In this document: piece by piece, positions 49,383-58,085 of the stretch
Layout of the letters: each line of letters starts with the position of its first letter
Numbering within the stretch: position 1 is the stretch's first letter
Source of the DNA: Hymenobacter latericoloratus
GTDB taxonomy: Bacteria; Bacteroidota; Bacteroidia; Cytophagales; Hymenobacteraceae
Assembly (NCBI RefSeq): GCF_014199535.1
Contig: NZ_JACHNV010000001.1
Location: forward strand, 744,001 to 808,000
Length of the DNA stretch: 64,000 nucleotides
Direction of reading: 5' to 3'
Made by a program: the position numbers and the translations under genes
Notes under the pieces: generated by a model
What the model saw: the letters and a program-made list of their open reading frames with translations, nothing else
Told to the model about the DNA's origin: nothing
The model's database searches: none

Positions 49383-50213
49383 TCAGTTTGTTGCCACCAG
49401 ATTCAGTCGGTTTCGGAGGCCTTTGTATTTGAACATGTCCACCTTCACGGAGCCCACAAACATTTCCGCCTGAATCAAGACCGGTATTTTATTTCGGTCG
49501 TCGGAGAGATACACCGAAATGGCGTTTTCCCCTTTGAAAAGCTTGTTGCTGGGCATTTTCGGGACCAACCGAATGGCGCGGATGACGCCGGCCTTGGTTT
49601 CCACGGTTTCCCGGCCCTTGTATATCACGTCCATGGTAAAGACGTCTTCGTCGAAGAAGCCCTGCACCTTGATTACTTCGCCGGGGCGGCGCTGGTCGTA
49701 GTTGAGGGTGCGCAGGAAGTAGAAGCCGCTGACCAGATCCTGCACGTTGTTAGGCGTTTTGAAGGTGCCTTTCTTAACGTCGTTCTTGTCTTTTTTATGA
49801 CTTTCCACGTTGGCTACGTCCCGTACGTGGTCGAAGTCCACCGTTTCGCGCTTGCGGTAGCTTTTCTCCTCAATGTTGCGGAAGAAGCGCTGGGGCAGAA
49901 TACTGGTGGTGTCGATATAAGACCGCCACGTGTCCCGAATGCGCAGGAAATAGTCGAAGGAACCCAGGGTGCGCCCCGTTACGGTAGCGCGGTAGCAGGG
50001 GCGCTCATTTACTTTATGCACCGCATTATCTACCTCAATCGTCGCCTCGGCGGCGTTGATAAGCCCGTAGTGCACTTTATATTGGAGCACTTCGCCCCGC
50101 TCAAAGCTGGTGTTGGGAACAGTGCGGGTCGGCTCCGAAGACGGGCCAAAAGCCGTGAGTACCGCTGCCAGGGGCAGCGCGCATACAGGAAACAGGAGCC
50201 AGCGGCGAATCAT
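49383..50213 (-). CDS. DUF3108-domain exported protein
   Basis: 276 residues. A signal peptide (MIRRWLLFPVCALPLAAVLTAFG) precedes a DUF3108 domain: FERGEVLQYKVHYGLINAAEATIEV, RPCYRATVTGRTLGSFDYFLRIRDTWRSYID, LVSGFYFLRTLN and KGRETVETKAGVIRAIRLVPKM, ending in a short Lys/Arg-rich C-terminus. DUF3108 proteins are envelope proteins with an Ig/beta-barrel-like fold and no proven function. It is transcribed alone between recA and the two-component genes. Confidence 0.88.
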   Translation of the reverse strand: MIRRWLLFPVCALPLAAVLTAFGPSSEPTRTVPNTSFERGEVLQYKVHYGLINAAEATIEVDNAVHKVNERPCYRATVTGRTLGSFDYFLRIRDTWRSYIDTTSILPQRFFRNIEEKSYRKRETVDFDHVRDVANVESHKKDKNDVKKGTFKTPNNVQDLVSGFYFLRTLNYDQRRPGEVIKVQGFFDEDVFTMDVIYKGRETVETKAGVIRAIRLVPKMPSNKLFKGENAISVYLSDDRNKIPVLIQAEMFVGSVKVDMFKYKGLRNRLNLVATN

Positions 50214-50407
50214 GTAAGAGCGGCAAATAAAGGTGTAGCCGGTACCTTCTCAAATGCGGTGCCAGCAAAGATAATCGGATTCTGACAGGGCAGGAAATAC
50301 GCTGTACGAAAAGAAAGCCGCAGCTGCTGAAAGTGCAGAATATAGCACCACTGATAAGGTTTGGGGGTGGGTGAGGGGGTAGGAACTCAGGCGGAGGCAA
50401 GCCTATA

Positions 50408-50440
50408 AAAAAGCCCCGCTAATGAATAGCGGGGCTTTTT
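50408..50440 (-). terminator. recA terminator
   Basis: AAAAAGCCCCGCTA and its exact complement flank a 5-base loop, giving a U-tract on the minus strand, 30 bp beyond the recA stop. Confidence 0.9.
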
Positions 50441-50469
50441 CAGCATCAGATGAGCCGGTGTCTTACAGG

Positions 50470-51558
50470 TTACAGCTCTACGGTTTCGTCATCGTCCATG
50501 GAACGGTCCTCGGGAATAGCAGCCATGGCTTCTTCCGGGTCGCCTTTCACTTTGGCGCGAATCTGGGCTTCGATTTTGTCGGCCAGCTCGGGGTTGTCGA
50601 GCAGCACGGTTTTCACACCCTCGCGGCCCTGGCCCAGGCGGTTGCCATCGTAGGAGAACCAGGAGCCCGACTTGGCAATAATGCCCATGTCAACGCCCAG
50701 GTCGAGAATCTCGCCTACTTTGGAAATGCCTTCGTTGTAGATAATATCAAACTCAATCACCTTGAAGGGAGGCGCTACCTTGTTTTTCACCACCTTCACC
50801 TTGGTGCGGTTACCCGTCACGTTGTCCTTGTCTTCTTTGATCTGGCCGATCCGACGGATGTCGAGACGAACCGAAGCATAGAACTTCAGGGCGTTACCAC
50901 CGGTAGTGGTTTCGGGCGAGCCGAACATTACCCCGATTTTCTCCCGCAGCTGGTTGATGAAAATGCACAGGCAGTTGGTCTTGTTGATGGTGCCGGTGAG
51001 CTTACGCAGGGCCTGCGACATCAGGCGGGCGTGCAGACCCACCTTGGAGTCGCCCATGTCGCCTTCCAGCTCGCCTTTCGGTACCAGCGCGGCCACGGAG
51101 TCGATAACGATAATGTCGATGGCGCCGGAGGAAATCAGCTGATCGGCAATTTCCAGGGCTTGCTCCCCATTGTCGGGCTGAGCAATGAGCAGGTTCTCGG
51201 TGTCGATGCCCAGCTTTTTGGCGTACAGCGGGTCAAAGGCGTGTTCGGCGTCGATGAAGGCCGCAATGCCGCCTTTCTTCTGCGCTTCGGCAATAGCGTG
51301 CATGGTCAGCGTCGTCTTACCCGACGATTCCGGACCGTAAATCTCAACCACGCGGCCTTTAGGCAAACCGCCTACACCCAGGGCAATATCCAGACCCAGC
51401 GAGCCGGTGCTGATGACTTCTACGTCCATCACCTTGTTGTCGCTGAGCTTCATTACGGTGCCTTTGCCGTAGTTTTTGTCCAGCTTGTCCAGCGTGAGCT
51501 GGAGGGCTTTCATTTTCTCGGCGTTGGCGTTGACGGCCTTGTCAGTAGTTGCAGCCAT
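50470..51558 (-). CDS. recA: Recombinase RecA
   Basis: 362 residues. The Walker A motif [40 protein letters not shown], Walker [14 protein letters not shown], the L1/L2 DNA-binding loops ([48 protein letters not shown]) and an acidic C-terminus ([20 protein letters not shown]) identify RecA. It forms filaments on single-stranded DNA for homologous recombination and activates the SOS response where LexA exists. The 194-bp region to the divergent gene at 51753 should hold its promoter; I did not find a clear TAnnTTTG or SOS box there. Confidence 0.99.
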   Translation of the reverse strand: MAATTDKAVNANAEKMKALQLTLDKLDKNYGKGTVMKLSDNKVMDVEVISTGSLGLDIALGVGGLPKGRVVEIYGPESSGKTTLTMHAIAEAQKKGGIAAFIDAEHAFDPLYAKKLGIDTENLLIAQPDNGEQALEIADQLISSGAIDIIVIDSVAALVPKGELEGDMGDSKVGLHARLMSQALRKLTGTINKTNCLCIFINQLREKIGVMFGSPETTTGGNALKFYASVRLDIRRIGQIKEDKDNVTGNRTKVKVVKNKVAPPFKVIEFDIIYNEGISKVGEILDLGVDMGIIAKSGSWFSYDGNRLGQGREGVKTVLLDNPELADKIEAQIRAKVKGDPEEAMAAIPEDRSMDDDETVEL

Positions 51559-51752
51559 TATAGAGGAAGGGTTGTTTGGAAATGCTTAGGTTTGGTGAAT
51601 GTAGGCCTTTTCGCTCGGCTGCACAACGGCTTGCAAAGCGTGCCGGAACTACACTGCCGGGCCCTTTTCAGGTCGGCTAGTAGTAACGCACCTGGGCTAT
51701 ATTTTGTGCCCACAATGCTAAAAAAATTCGTTGAGTTTAGTAAGATTTTCCT

Positions 51753-52919
51753 GTGCTAAAAATTTTGGGAAATAGCTCATTCTGTACCTCTCTGATACTG
51801 ACGTTGGTAGGGTGGTTGGGTAGTACGGGGGTAGGGTTTGGGCAGCTGAACAACCGGGCATTTGTGTACCCGCTGCCGTTGGGCCCTGAATACGAGCACG
51901 AGCTGCGCCTGGATGTTCAGGGGTTCCTATTCAACAAGGACAACGAGTACTTCAACAAGATTGATCCGGGCCTAACTTATTTCGGGGCGCAGCTGGCGCC
52001 CCGGCTGGTGTACTTTCCCTCGGCTAACCTACGCCTCGAGGCCGGGGTTTTCCTGTGGAAAGACTATGGCACGCCCCGGCTCCGGCAGGTACGCCCCTTG
52101 TTTACCTTGAAGTACCAGAATGGTCCGCACCGCCTGCTGTTTGGCAACATCGAGGGCCATTTACACCACGGCTATATTGAACCGATGTTTGATTTTGAGC
52201 GGGTGATTACCAACCGGTTGGAGGAAGGAGTGCAGTATAAGCTGCAAACCCCGCGCACGGCCCTGGATGCCTGGGTAAACTGGCAGCGGCAGCAGTACCG
52301 GTTCAGCAACTTTCAGGAGGAAGTGGCCGGCGGCCTGAGTGTGGAGCACACGCTATTGGGAGATTCTGCGAAGTGGCTGCTGAAGCTACCCTTTCAGTTC
52401 ACCGCCACGCATACTGGTGGCCAGCTGGACACCATCGACAAGCCCCTGCAGACGCTGTTCAATGTGGCCACCGGGGTTCGGCTGCGTCGGGTGCTCCCCG
52501 GTAAATGGGTGCAGGCAGTTCACTTTGATGGCTACGGCACTTACTTTCACGACTACTCCTTTACTTATCTGCTGCCCTACAAACGAGGGACGGGCCTCTA
52601 CCTCAACGCCGGCCTGGACACGCGCCTTTCCGATGTGCAGCTAGCCTACTGGCAGGGCAGCCGGTATATTTCGCCCTTGGGAGGGCGGCTGTACCAGTCC
52701 GTGTCGGTTTCCACCGCCGACCCGGGCTACACCGAACAACAGAGGCAACTGCTGATTCTGCGGGTGCTGCGCGATTACCAGCTGCCGGGTAAGGTTATTC
52801 TGACCACCCGCTTCGAGCCCTTGTACGACCTGAATAATGGGCTGTTTGACTTCTCTTTTGCTCTTTATCTGAATTTCAACCAGAGCTTTTTGCTAACCAG
52901 GCTGAAAAACGCCGATTAA
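51753..52919 (+). CDS. Predicted outer-membrane beta-barrel protein of unknown family
   Basis: 388 residues from the GTG at 51753. A hydrophobic N-terminus (CTSLILTLVGWLGSTGVGFGQ) looks like a signal peptide. The rest is rich in alternating hydrophobic/aromatic strands of about 8-12 residues with Tyr/Phe/Trp girdle residues (HELRLDVQGFLFN, LTYFGAQLAPRLVYFP, FHDYSFTYLLPYKRGTGLYLNAG, LDTRLSDVQLAYWQGSRY) and ends in LYLNFNQSFLLTRLKNAD. I did not recognise a named family. It lies opposite recA across a 194-bp divergent region and has no obvious partner. Confidence 0.68.
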   Translation: MLKILGNSSFCTSLILTLVGWLGSTGVGFGQLNNRAFVYPLPLGPEYEHELRLDVQGFLFNKDNEYFNKIDPGLTYFGAQLAPRLVYFPSANLRLEAGVFLWKDYGTPRLRQVRPLFTLKYQNGPHRLLFGNIEGHLHHGYIEPMFDFERVITNRLEEGVQYKLQTPRTALDAWVNWQRQQYRFSNFQEEVAGGLSVEHTLLGDSAKWLLKLPFQFTATHTGGQLDTIDKPLQTLFNVATGVRLRRVLPGKWVQAVHFDGYGTYFHDYSFTYLLPYKRGTGLYLNAGLDTRLSDVQLAYWQGSRYISPLGGRLYQSVSVSTADPGYTEQQRQLLILRVLRDYQLPGKVILTTRFEPLYDLNNGLFDFSFALYLNFNQSFLLTRLKNAD

Positions 52920-52959
52920 GGTGGGAGCTGCCGACAAAAACAGGATCTTCTGCCGGTGC

Positions 52960-53541
52960 TTACTCTCGCCGACGGATGTAGTATAGAACAGCCTGCTCGG
53001 CGCTAAGAAAAGGGCGCAGTGGCCAAGGGCGCGGACGGGGCGGTAGGTGTTGGAAGCCCGTTGCTTCCGCCACGGCGCAGCTGCGGGGGTTATTGGCCCG
53101 GCACCGGATGAGCAGGCGGGAGGCATTCAGCGTGTTGAAGCCAAAGCCAACTACGGCCCCCAGCGCCTCGCGGGCGTAGCCCTGGCCCTCGGCGGTTTCG
53201 GCCAGGTAGTAGCCAATTTCCAGGGTCACGGGCGCCGACCAGTTAGGCTTCAGGCTGATGTCGCCGAGGTAGCGGCCAGTGGCCGTGTCCCAGATGCCCA
53301 GTACGTACAGGCGGCCCGAAACCCAATCCTGCCGAAACTGAGCCAGCACCTGCACGGCGTCAGCCGGGACCCTTACCGCACCCTCCCGCGCCGGAAAGGA
53401 AGGCTGGAGGCGAAGCCGGTTCAAGTCAATCAGCTGAAAGAAGTCGGCAGCATCGGAGGGCAGGTAGGGACGCAGGGTAAGCCGCGCCGACAGGATGGGC
53501 GCACCGGACGGGGAAGGCAGGGGCGGGGCAGCATCGTACAT
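52960..53541 (-). CDS. GNAT-family N-acetyltransferase (RimJ/RimL-like)
   Basis: 193 residues. LSARLTLRPYLPSDAADFFQLI, the acetyl-CoA-binding EIGYYLAETAEGQGYAREALGAVVGFGFN and the following RLLIRCRANNPRSCAVAEATGFQ are typical of the RimJ/RimL subgroup acetylating N-termini of proteins. It is convergent with the barrel gene (stop 52919) with only 40 bp between them and no clear hairpin there. The substrate is not known. Confidence 0.9.
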   Translation of the reverse strand: MYDAAPPLPSPSGAPILSARLTLRPYLPSDAADFFQLIDLNRLRLQPSFPAREGAVRVPADAVQVLAQFRQDWVSGRLYVLGIWDTATGRYLGDISLKPNWSAPVTLEIGYYLAETAEGQGYAREALGAVVGFGFNTLNASRLLIRCRANNPRSCAVAEATGFQHLPPRPRPWPLRPFLSAEQAVLYYIRRRE

Positions 53542-53732
53542 GATTTGGAGAATACGGCTGCAGGGAGTACGGCGGATGCGGTGACAATGGCCAAATCGGG
53601 GTCTGGGAGAAGCACGCGCAGAAACCCCGCCGCCCGTCAGCCGTTGAAAAGCACCATCTGGCTACTAGCGAAGCACTTGCCGGAGCTTAGATACCTGCTT
53701 TTATCCGTTCAACCTTCTTATCTACTCTCCTC

Positions 53733-54617
53733 ATGTCAGGCAGACTCACAAATAAAGTAGCCATTGTAACCGGCGGCGGCGCGGGCATTGGCGAGGCCAT
53801 CAGCAAGAAATTCGCCCGCGAAGGGGCCGCCGTGGTCGTGGTGGGCCTCGATAGTGACCCGGTACGGGAGGTGGTCGATGAAATTCTGGCTGAAGGCGGC
53901 CGGGCCATCGGCTACCTCGGCGACATCTCCCGCGAAGAAACCGCTAAAGCTTGCGTAAAAGCGGCTGTGGAGGAGTTCGGCAAGCTTGATATCCTGATCA
54001 ACAACGCCGGCGCTTTCCCTACCGTCTCCACCATCGACAAGTACCCCACGGAGGCCTTCGAGTACATGATCAAGAACAACATCTACTCGAACTTCATGAT
54101 GACGCGGGCTGCCATTCCGCACCTGCAGAAAAGCAAGGGTAATATTGTATCGGCCGGGTCGGAAGCCGGGCACATGGGCGAGCCGCAGAACACGCCGTAT
54201 GGCGGTACTAAAGGCTTCGTGCATGCCTTTCAGCGCGGGGTAGCCGTGGAGCAGGCCAAGTTTGGCGTGCGCTCCAATATTGTGGGCCCTGGCCCGATCG
54301 ACACGGCCTGGACCCACAAAGAAACGGGTCCTATGAACGCCAAAATGGAGAAGCTGACGGTGCAAGGCGTACCGCTGGGGCGGCGCGGCACTCCTGAAGA
54401 AGTAGCCAACGTGTACCTGTTCCTGGCTTCCGATGAGGCCAGCTATGTGACCGGTGCTACCTACTACGTGGATGGCGGCGTGACCATTTCCAAAGGCCCG
54501 CACGGCGACGAAGTGCCCAGCCACCTCAAGCAGGAACCTACCGGCGAGTTGAACCTGAAACACTCCAAAGACGGCAATACCAAAGTGCGCAAGGAAGCCC
54601 TGGCCTCCATGTCATGA
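53733..54617 (+). CDS. SDR-family oxidoreductase
   Basis: 294 residues. The NAD(P) motif VAIVTGGGAGIGEAI, NNAGAFPTV, the catalytic Ser in IVSAGSEAG and Tyr-x3-Lys in YGGTKGFVHAF, then RSNIVGPGPIDTAWT and a C-terminal GGRRGTPEEVANVYLFLASDEASYVTG-like motif and YVDGG identify a classical short-chain dehydrogenase of the FabG-like type. It has a C-terminal extension of about 45 residues (GPHGDEVPSHLKQEPTG onward) not found in FabG. The substrate is unknown. It is followed by a nested inverted-repeat region (54616-54820). Confidence 0.92.
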   Translation: MSGRLTNKVAIVTGGGAGIGEAISKKFAREGAAVVVVGLDSDPVREVVDEILAEGGRAIGYLGDISREETAKACVKAAVEEFGKLDILINNAGAFPTVSTIDKYPTEAFEYMIKNNIYSNFMMTRAAIPHLQKSKGNIVSAGSEAGHMGEPQNTPYGGTKGFVHAFQRGVAVEQAKFGVRSNIVGPGPIDTAWTHKETGPMNAKMEKLTVQGVPLGRRGTPEEVANVYLFLASDEASYVTGATYYVDGGVTISKGPHGDEVPSHLKQEPTGELNLKHSKDGNTKVRKEALASMS

Positions 54618-54820
54618 ATTGCGGATTGACGCGGATTTCACGGATTGTTGTTCGTGAAGTTAACTAGCCGTTCGTGTTAGCCTATAATATAAAAGGCAGA
54701 AACAAAGAAGCCGCTCCTACTTGGAGCGGCTTCTTTATTTTACAGGCTTCACGAATTTATGTGGGGTAGCAGGTTAAGCACACGACCGACATCCGCGAAA
54801 TCCTACCAATCCGCGATTCT
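54616..54820. repeat. Nested inverted repeats in a convergent gap, outer arms with GCGGATT words
   Basis: The outer arms 54616-54645 and 54791-54820 are imperfect reverse complements containing the words GCGGATT/CGCGGATT. A middle pair TTCGTGAAG (54651-54659) / CTTCACGAA (54747-54755) is nested inside, and the terminator 54704-54736 is nested inside that. The whole gap between the convergent SDR gene and the 54819 gene is thus a three-level palindrome. Functional meaning unknown. Confidence 0.62.
54704..54736. terminator. 14-bp terminator hairpin
   Basis: AAAGAAGCCGCTCC and its exact complement flank a 5-base loop, followed by ATTTTA. It is the innermost level of the nested palindrome and probably serves both the SDR gene and the convergent small gene. 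Confidence 0.88.
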
Positions 54821-55259
54821 ATTTTTGCAGGGCGGCACCTACGCCGGAGCGCGACTGAGGCGGGCTGCCCAGGGCGTGCTGGTTGCGCATCACGTTTACC
54901 TGACGGGCGGCTTCGTTGAAGTACTCCAGCCGGCGAATCAGCATTTCTTTGGTGAGGACGCGGCCTTCCGGCGTGCGCATTACCGATTTCTTGTCAGAGA
55001 GAATCTGCTGCATGAGTGCCTCCGTGCCGGCTTCATTCTGGCGGAATTGCGCGTAGAACTCGCGCAAACGGCCTAAAACGTCGTCGGTAGTCAGGCGGAA
55101 CTGGCCGCCGGCCTGGTTCAGCACCTCGCTCAGCACGTACACTTCCAAGGGCAGTGAAACGCCCAAAGCCGTGGGCTGGATGTTGAGGCCCGCTTCTAGG
55201 CCGCTGAGAATGATTTCGAGGTTGCGCTCAAATTGCTGGTAGTAACCGGCTGCTTCCAC
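54819..55259 (-). CDS. Conserved small helical protein, function unknown
   Basis: 146 residues from the GTG at 55259 (MEAAGYYQQFERNLEIILSGLEAGLNIQPTALG). The sequence is mainly helical with an amphipathic pattern (LPLEVYVLSEVLNQAGGQFRLTTDDVLGRLREFYAQFRQ, LMQQILSDKKSVMRTPEGRVLTKEMLIRRLEYFNEAARQ). No signal peptide or TM helix. I do not recognise a domain. It is located downstream (same strand) of the MoxR ATPase gene, 87 bp apart, so it may belong to the same transcript. Confidence 0.62.
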   Translation of the reverse strand: MEAAGYYQQFERNLEIILSGLEAGLNIQPTALGVSLPLEVYVLSEVLNQAGGQFRLTTDDVLGRLREFYAQFRQNEAGTEALMQQILSDKKSVMRTPEGRVLTKEMLIRRLEYFNEAARQVNVMRNQHALGSPPQSRSGVGAALQK

Positions 55260-55346
55260 TATTGAAAAGTTGAGTGTTGAGGTGTGGGTGTTGAACTCTA
55301 GGAGCGACAGCGCTGATGGGCTACGCTTTCCTGTATTGCAGCACCG

Positions 55347-56309
55347 CTAAAGAAGTTCTTTTACAATCTGGTCGATGCTGATGCCTTCGGCCTCGGCCTT
55401 GAAATTGCGCACCAAACGGTGCCGCAGAATCGGGAGAGCTACGGCTTTCACGTCCTCGATATCGGGCGAGTACTTGCCGTGCAGCAGAGCGTGGCACTTA
55501 GCCCCCACAATAAGGTGCTGCGAAGCCCGTGGGCCCGCGCCCCATTCCAGCAGCTGCGTAGCGCGGGCGGCTGCCCGGCCGGTATTGGGGCGGGTTTTGT
55601 GCACAAGGCTTACGGCATATTCCACCACGTTGTCGGCTACCGGTACCCGCCGCACCAACTGCTGATAGGCCTGGATTTCGGCGGCGTGCAGCACTTTGCT
55701 GACCGTGGTCTTGGTATCCGAGGTGGTGTTCTTGACAATCTGCAGTTCCGCCTCGTAGCTGGGGTAGCCCAGCTCGATGTTGAACATGAAGCGGTCGAGT
55801 TGCGCTTCGGGCAGGGGGTAGGTGCCTTCCTGCTCAATGGGGTTCTGAGTGGCCAGCACGAAGAACGGCCGCTGCAGGGGGTAACGCTTGCCCGCCACCG
55901 TTACGGCGTATTCCTGCATGCTTTCCAGCAGGGCGGCCTGGGTTTTAGGTGGAGTGCGGTTGATTTCGTCGGCCAGTACGATGTTGGCGAAGATGGGGCC
56001 CGGCACGAAGTGAAAGTCGCGCTGCTGGTTAAGCGTTTCCGAGCCTACGATGTCCGAGGGCATCAGGTCGGGGGTGAACTGGACGCGGTTAAAGGAAAGG
56101 TCCAGCGAGTCGGCAATGGTTTGAATGAGCAGGGTTTTGGCCAAGCCAGGTACCCCCACCAGCAGGCAGTGGCCCTGGGAAAAAACCGCCGTCAGGACCA
56201 GTTCCACTACCTCTTCCTGCCCGATAATTACCTTGCCGATTTCCTGGCGCAGCTTCTGGTAGGAACGGGCCAGCGCGTCGGCGGCTTCTTTATCGGAGGC
56301 AAATGTCAT
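55347..56309 (-). CDS. MoxR-family AAA+ ATPase
   Basis: 320 residues from the ATG at 56309 (MTFASDKEAADALARSYQKLRQEIGKVIIGQEEVVE). Walker A is VGVPGLAKT, Walker B NIVLADEINRTPPKTQAALLESMQEY, sensor 1 ATQNPIEQEGTYPLPEAQLDRF, then the sensor-2/lid region RASQHLIVGAKCHALL. MoxR ATPases act as chaperones for protein complexes with VWA-domain partners. No VWA or DUF58 gene lies downstream in this window; only the small helical protein at 54819. Its own promoter region precedes it across a 109-bp gap. Confidence 0.94.
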   Translation of the reverse strand: MTFASDKEAADALARSYQKLRQEIGKVIIGQEEVVELVLTAVFSQGHCLLVGVPGLAKTLLIQTIADSLDLSFNRVQFTPDLMPSDIVGSETLNQQRDFHFVPGPIFANIVLADEINRTPPKTQAALLESMQEYAVTVAGKRYPLQRPFFVLATQNPIEQEGTYPLPEAQLDRFMFNIELGYPSYEAELQIVKNTTSDTKTTVSKVLHAAEIQAYQQLVRRVPVADNVVEYAVSLVHKTRPNTGRAAARATQLLEWGAGPRASQHLIVGAKCHALLHGKYSPDIEDVKAVALPILRHRLVRNFKAEAEGISIDQIVKELL

Positions 56310-56418
56310 AGAAAGCAATCGGAAGGTTAAATACCAATACAGAGACGGGAGAAGCAAGACAATGTTGCGGCGCAACGGCCGGGCCAACATCCTGCTTCTC
56401 CCGCTCAGGGCTTCTGGA

Positions 56419-57807
56419 TTATAAGGTGGCGTTCAACAGCTGACAGCCAGAATACTCGGGGTCAACTTCGAGGTACACCGTGCCCCGATTCTGGGCAAAC
56501 CAGGCGTCGAGGGCTTTGTTTTTCTTTTCGTTGAGGGCAGCGGCGGCAATCTTCTGGTAGTCGTCGGTGAGGTTGGCCTGGTGGGGCGGCGTGTTCGACT
56601 TCAGCCACAGAATCCGCACGGCATCTTTGCCGTCATCGGTGCGGTAGGGCAGGGGGGGCGTGATGCTACCCACCTTCATCGTATCAATGGTGAAGAACAC
56701 GGCCGGATCGAGCTGGTCGAGGGGCAGGTAGGTGCTGCCGTCGCGGCGGTTCTGCAGCATGCCACCGTTGCCGCCGGTCAGCTTGTCGTCGGACTTGTCC
56801 TTGGCGGCTTTGGCGAAGGTCAGCGAGTCGCCCAGAATCTGGCGGCGCAGCTTGGCGAGCTGCTGAGCGGCTTCGTTGGTATCGGCCGTGCCGGTTTCGG
56901 GCTTGAGCAGAATGTGGCGGGTGCTGTACGAGTCGCCTTTGCGCTCAATCAGCTGAATCAGGTGGAAGCCGAACTGCGACTCCACAATGGGCGACAACCC
57001 ACCGGGCTCCAGGCGCAGAGCGGCGGCTTCGTACTCCGGCACCAGCTCGCGGCGCTTGAAGAAGCCGAGGTAGCCACCTTCCGCCGCCGAGCCAGGGTCC
57101 TGAGAGAACTGCTTGGCGAGGGTTGCGAAGTCTTCGCCGGCCACAATGCGGGCCCGCAGCTCATTGAGCTTGGCCTGGGCTTCCTGCTTGGCTTTGGAGT
57201 TAGTTTTGGCCAGCATCACAATCTGGCCCACTTCTACCTCGGTAGAATAGTAAGGCAGGCTGTCCTTGGGCATGCGCGAGAAAAACTGGCGCACCTCCCG
57301 CGGGGTCACGGACACTTTACCGGCAATCTGGTCCTGCATTTTCTGCTGCACCAGCTGCTCCTTTACCTGTATCCGCAGCTCTTCCTTCAGCTGTTTGAGA
57401 GGCTTGTTGTAGTATTCTTCCAGCTTTTTCTCCGAGCCAATCTGCTGCACGAAGTAAGCCATACGCCGGTCCAGCTCGCCCTTCACCTGGTTGTCCTCCA
57501 CCACCACGGAGTCGGTTTCGGCTTTGGCCAGGAGCAGCTTGTTCAGGGCCAGGCTCTGCAGAATGCGGCATTTGGTATCCGGGGGCAGCGGTTTGCCCTC
57601 GGCGCGGGCTTCTTCCTGGGCATAAATGGCATCCAGGTCGGAGCGCAGCACAATCTGGTTATCGACTTTGGCGATGATGCCATCAACGACGCGTTGCCCC
57701 ACCGGCCGGCCAATGCCGAGCTGGGCAACGCTGGCCGTAGCCGAAACAGCCACCAAGGCCGCACTGAGCAGCACCTGGCGGGCCGATACTTGCAAAAATT
57801 GAATCAT
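56419..57807 (-). CDS. SurA-type periplasmic peptidyl-prolyl isomerase/chaperone
   Basis: 462 residues with a signal peptide (VLLSAALVAVSATASVAQ). The N-terminal SurA_N-like region (about 40-180) has DGIIAKVDNQIVLRSDLDAIYAQ, LNKLLLAKAE and long helices. Two PpiC/parvulin domains follow, about 190-290 (VEVGQIVMLAKTNSKAKQEAQAKL, FSQDPGSAAEGGYLGFFKR, SQFGFHLIQLIERKG) and about 295-410 (TRHILLKPETG). SurA assists outer-membrane protein folding. It is downstream of the large PpiC lipoprotein gene on the same strand. Confidence 0.93.
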   Translation of the reverse strand: MIQFLQVSARQVLLSAALVAVSATASVAQLGIGRPVGQRVVDGIIAKVDNQIVLRSDLDAIYAQEEARAEGKPLPPDTKCRILQSLALNKLLLAKAETDSVVVEDNQVKGELDRRMAYFVQQIGSEKKLEEYYNKPLKQLKEELRIQVKEQLVQQKMQDQIAGKVSVTPREVRQFFSRMPKDSLPYYSTEVEVGQIVMLAKTNSKAKQEAQAKLNELRARIVAGEDFATLAKQFSQDPGSAAEGGYLGFFKRRELVPEYEAAALRLEPGGLSPIVESQFGFHLIQLIERKGDSYSTRHILLKPETGTADTNEAAQQLAKLRRQILGDSLTFAKAAKDKSDDKLTGGNGGMLQNRRDGSTYLPLDQLDPAVFFTIDTMKVGSITPPLPYRTDDGKDAVRILWLKSNTPPHQANLTDDYQKIAAAALNEKKNKALDAWFAQNRGTVYLEVDPEYSGCQLLNATL

Positions 57808-57998
57808 GGAGTAGTTCCGTAATGCCGGGGTGCTACACGAACACTACCCCGGCCAGACAGCAGGCAAAACGCCAAAAGCCGCCCGTAAATTTCATCATAA
57901 ATCCTTTCTCCGGCAAAAACAGCGAGTTATACCGCATAATGCCGCTGCTGCCCTGTAGAGCTACTTTCGGGGCATAGAGTTGCACCACCCTAAAACAA

Positions 57999-58067
57999 GT
58001 CAGGCGCGGAAGGCGGGGGCCTGCATGGCGACAACTGCCGCGCAGGCCCCCGCCTTCCGCGCCTGAC
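57999..58067. repeat. 26-bp perfect intergenic palindrome between two isomerase genes
   Basis: The arms 57999-58024 and 58042-58067 are exact reverse complements around a 17-base loop; the core word GGCGGGGGC is shared with the hairpin at 24587-24650. It lies 19 bp downstream of the PpiC lipoprotein stop and about 190 bp upstream of the SurA-type start. There is no U-tract; it may be a terminator-like stop or a repeat element. Confidence 0.75.
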
Positions 58068-58085
58068 AAATGGCGGGCTCCGGGC

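Noticed and set aside
57833-58069. Small reading frame of 78 residues between the isomerase genes
   Set aside because: It is composed largely of the palindrome and has no promoter or conserved motif; the last 34 residues (MRYNSLFLPEKGF onward) are too weak to call.
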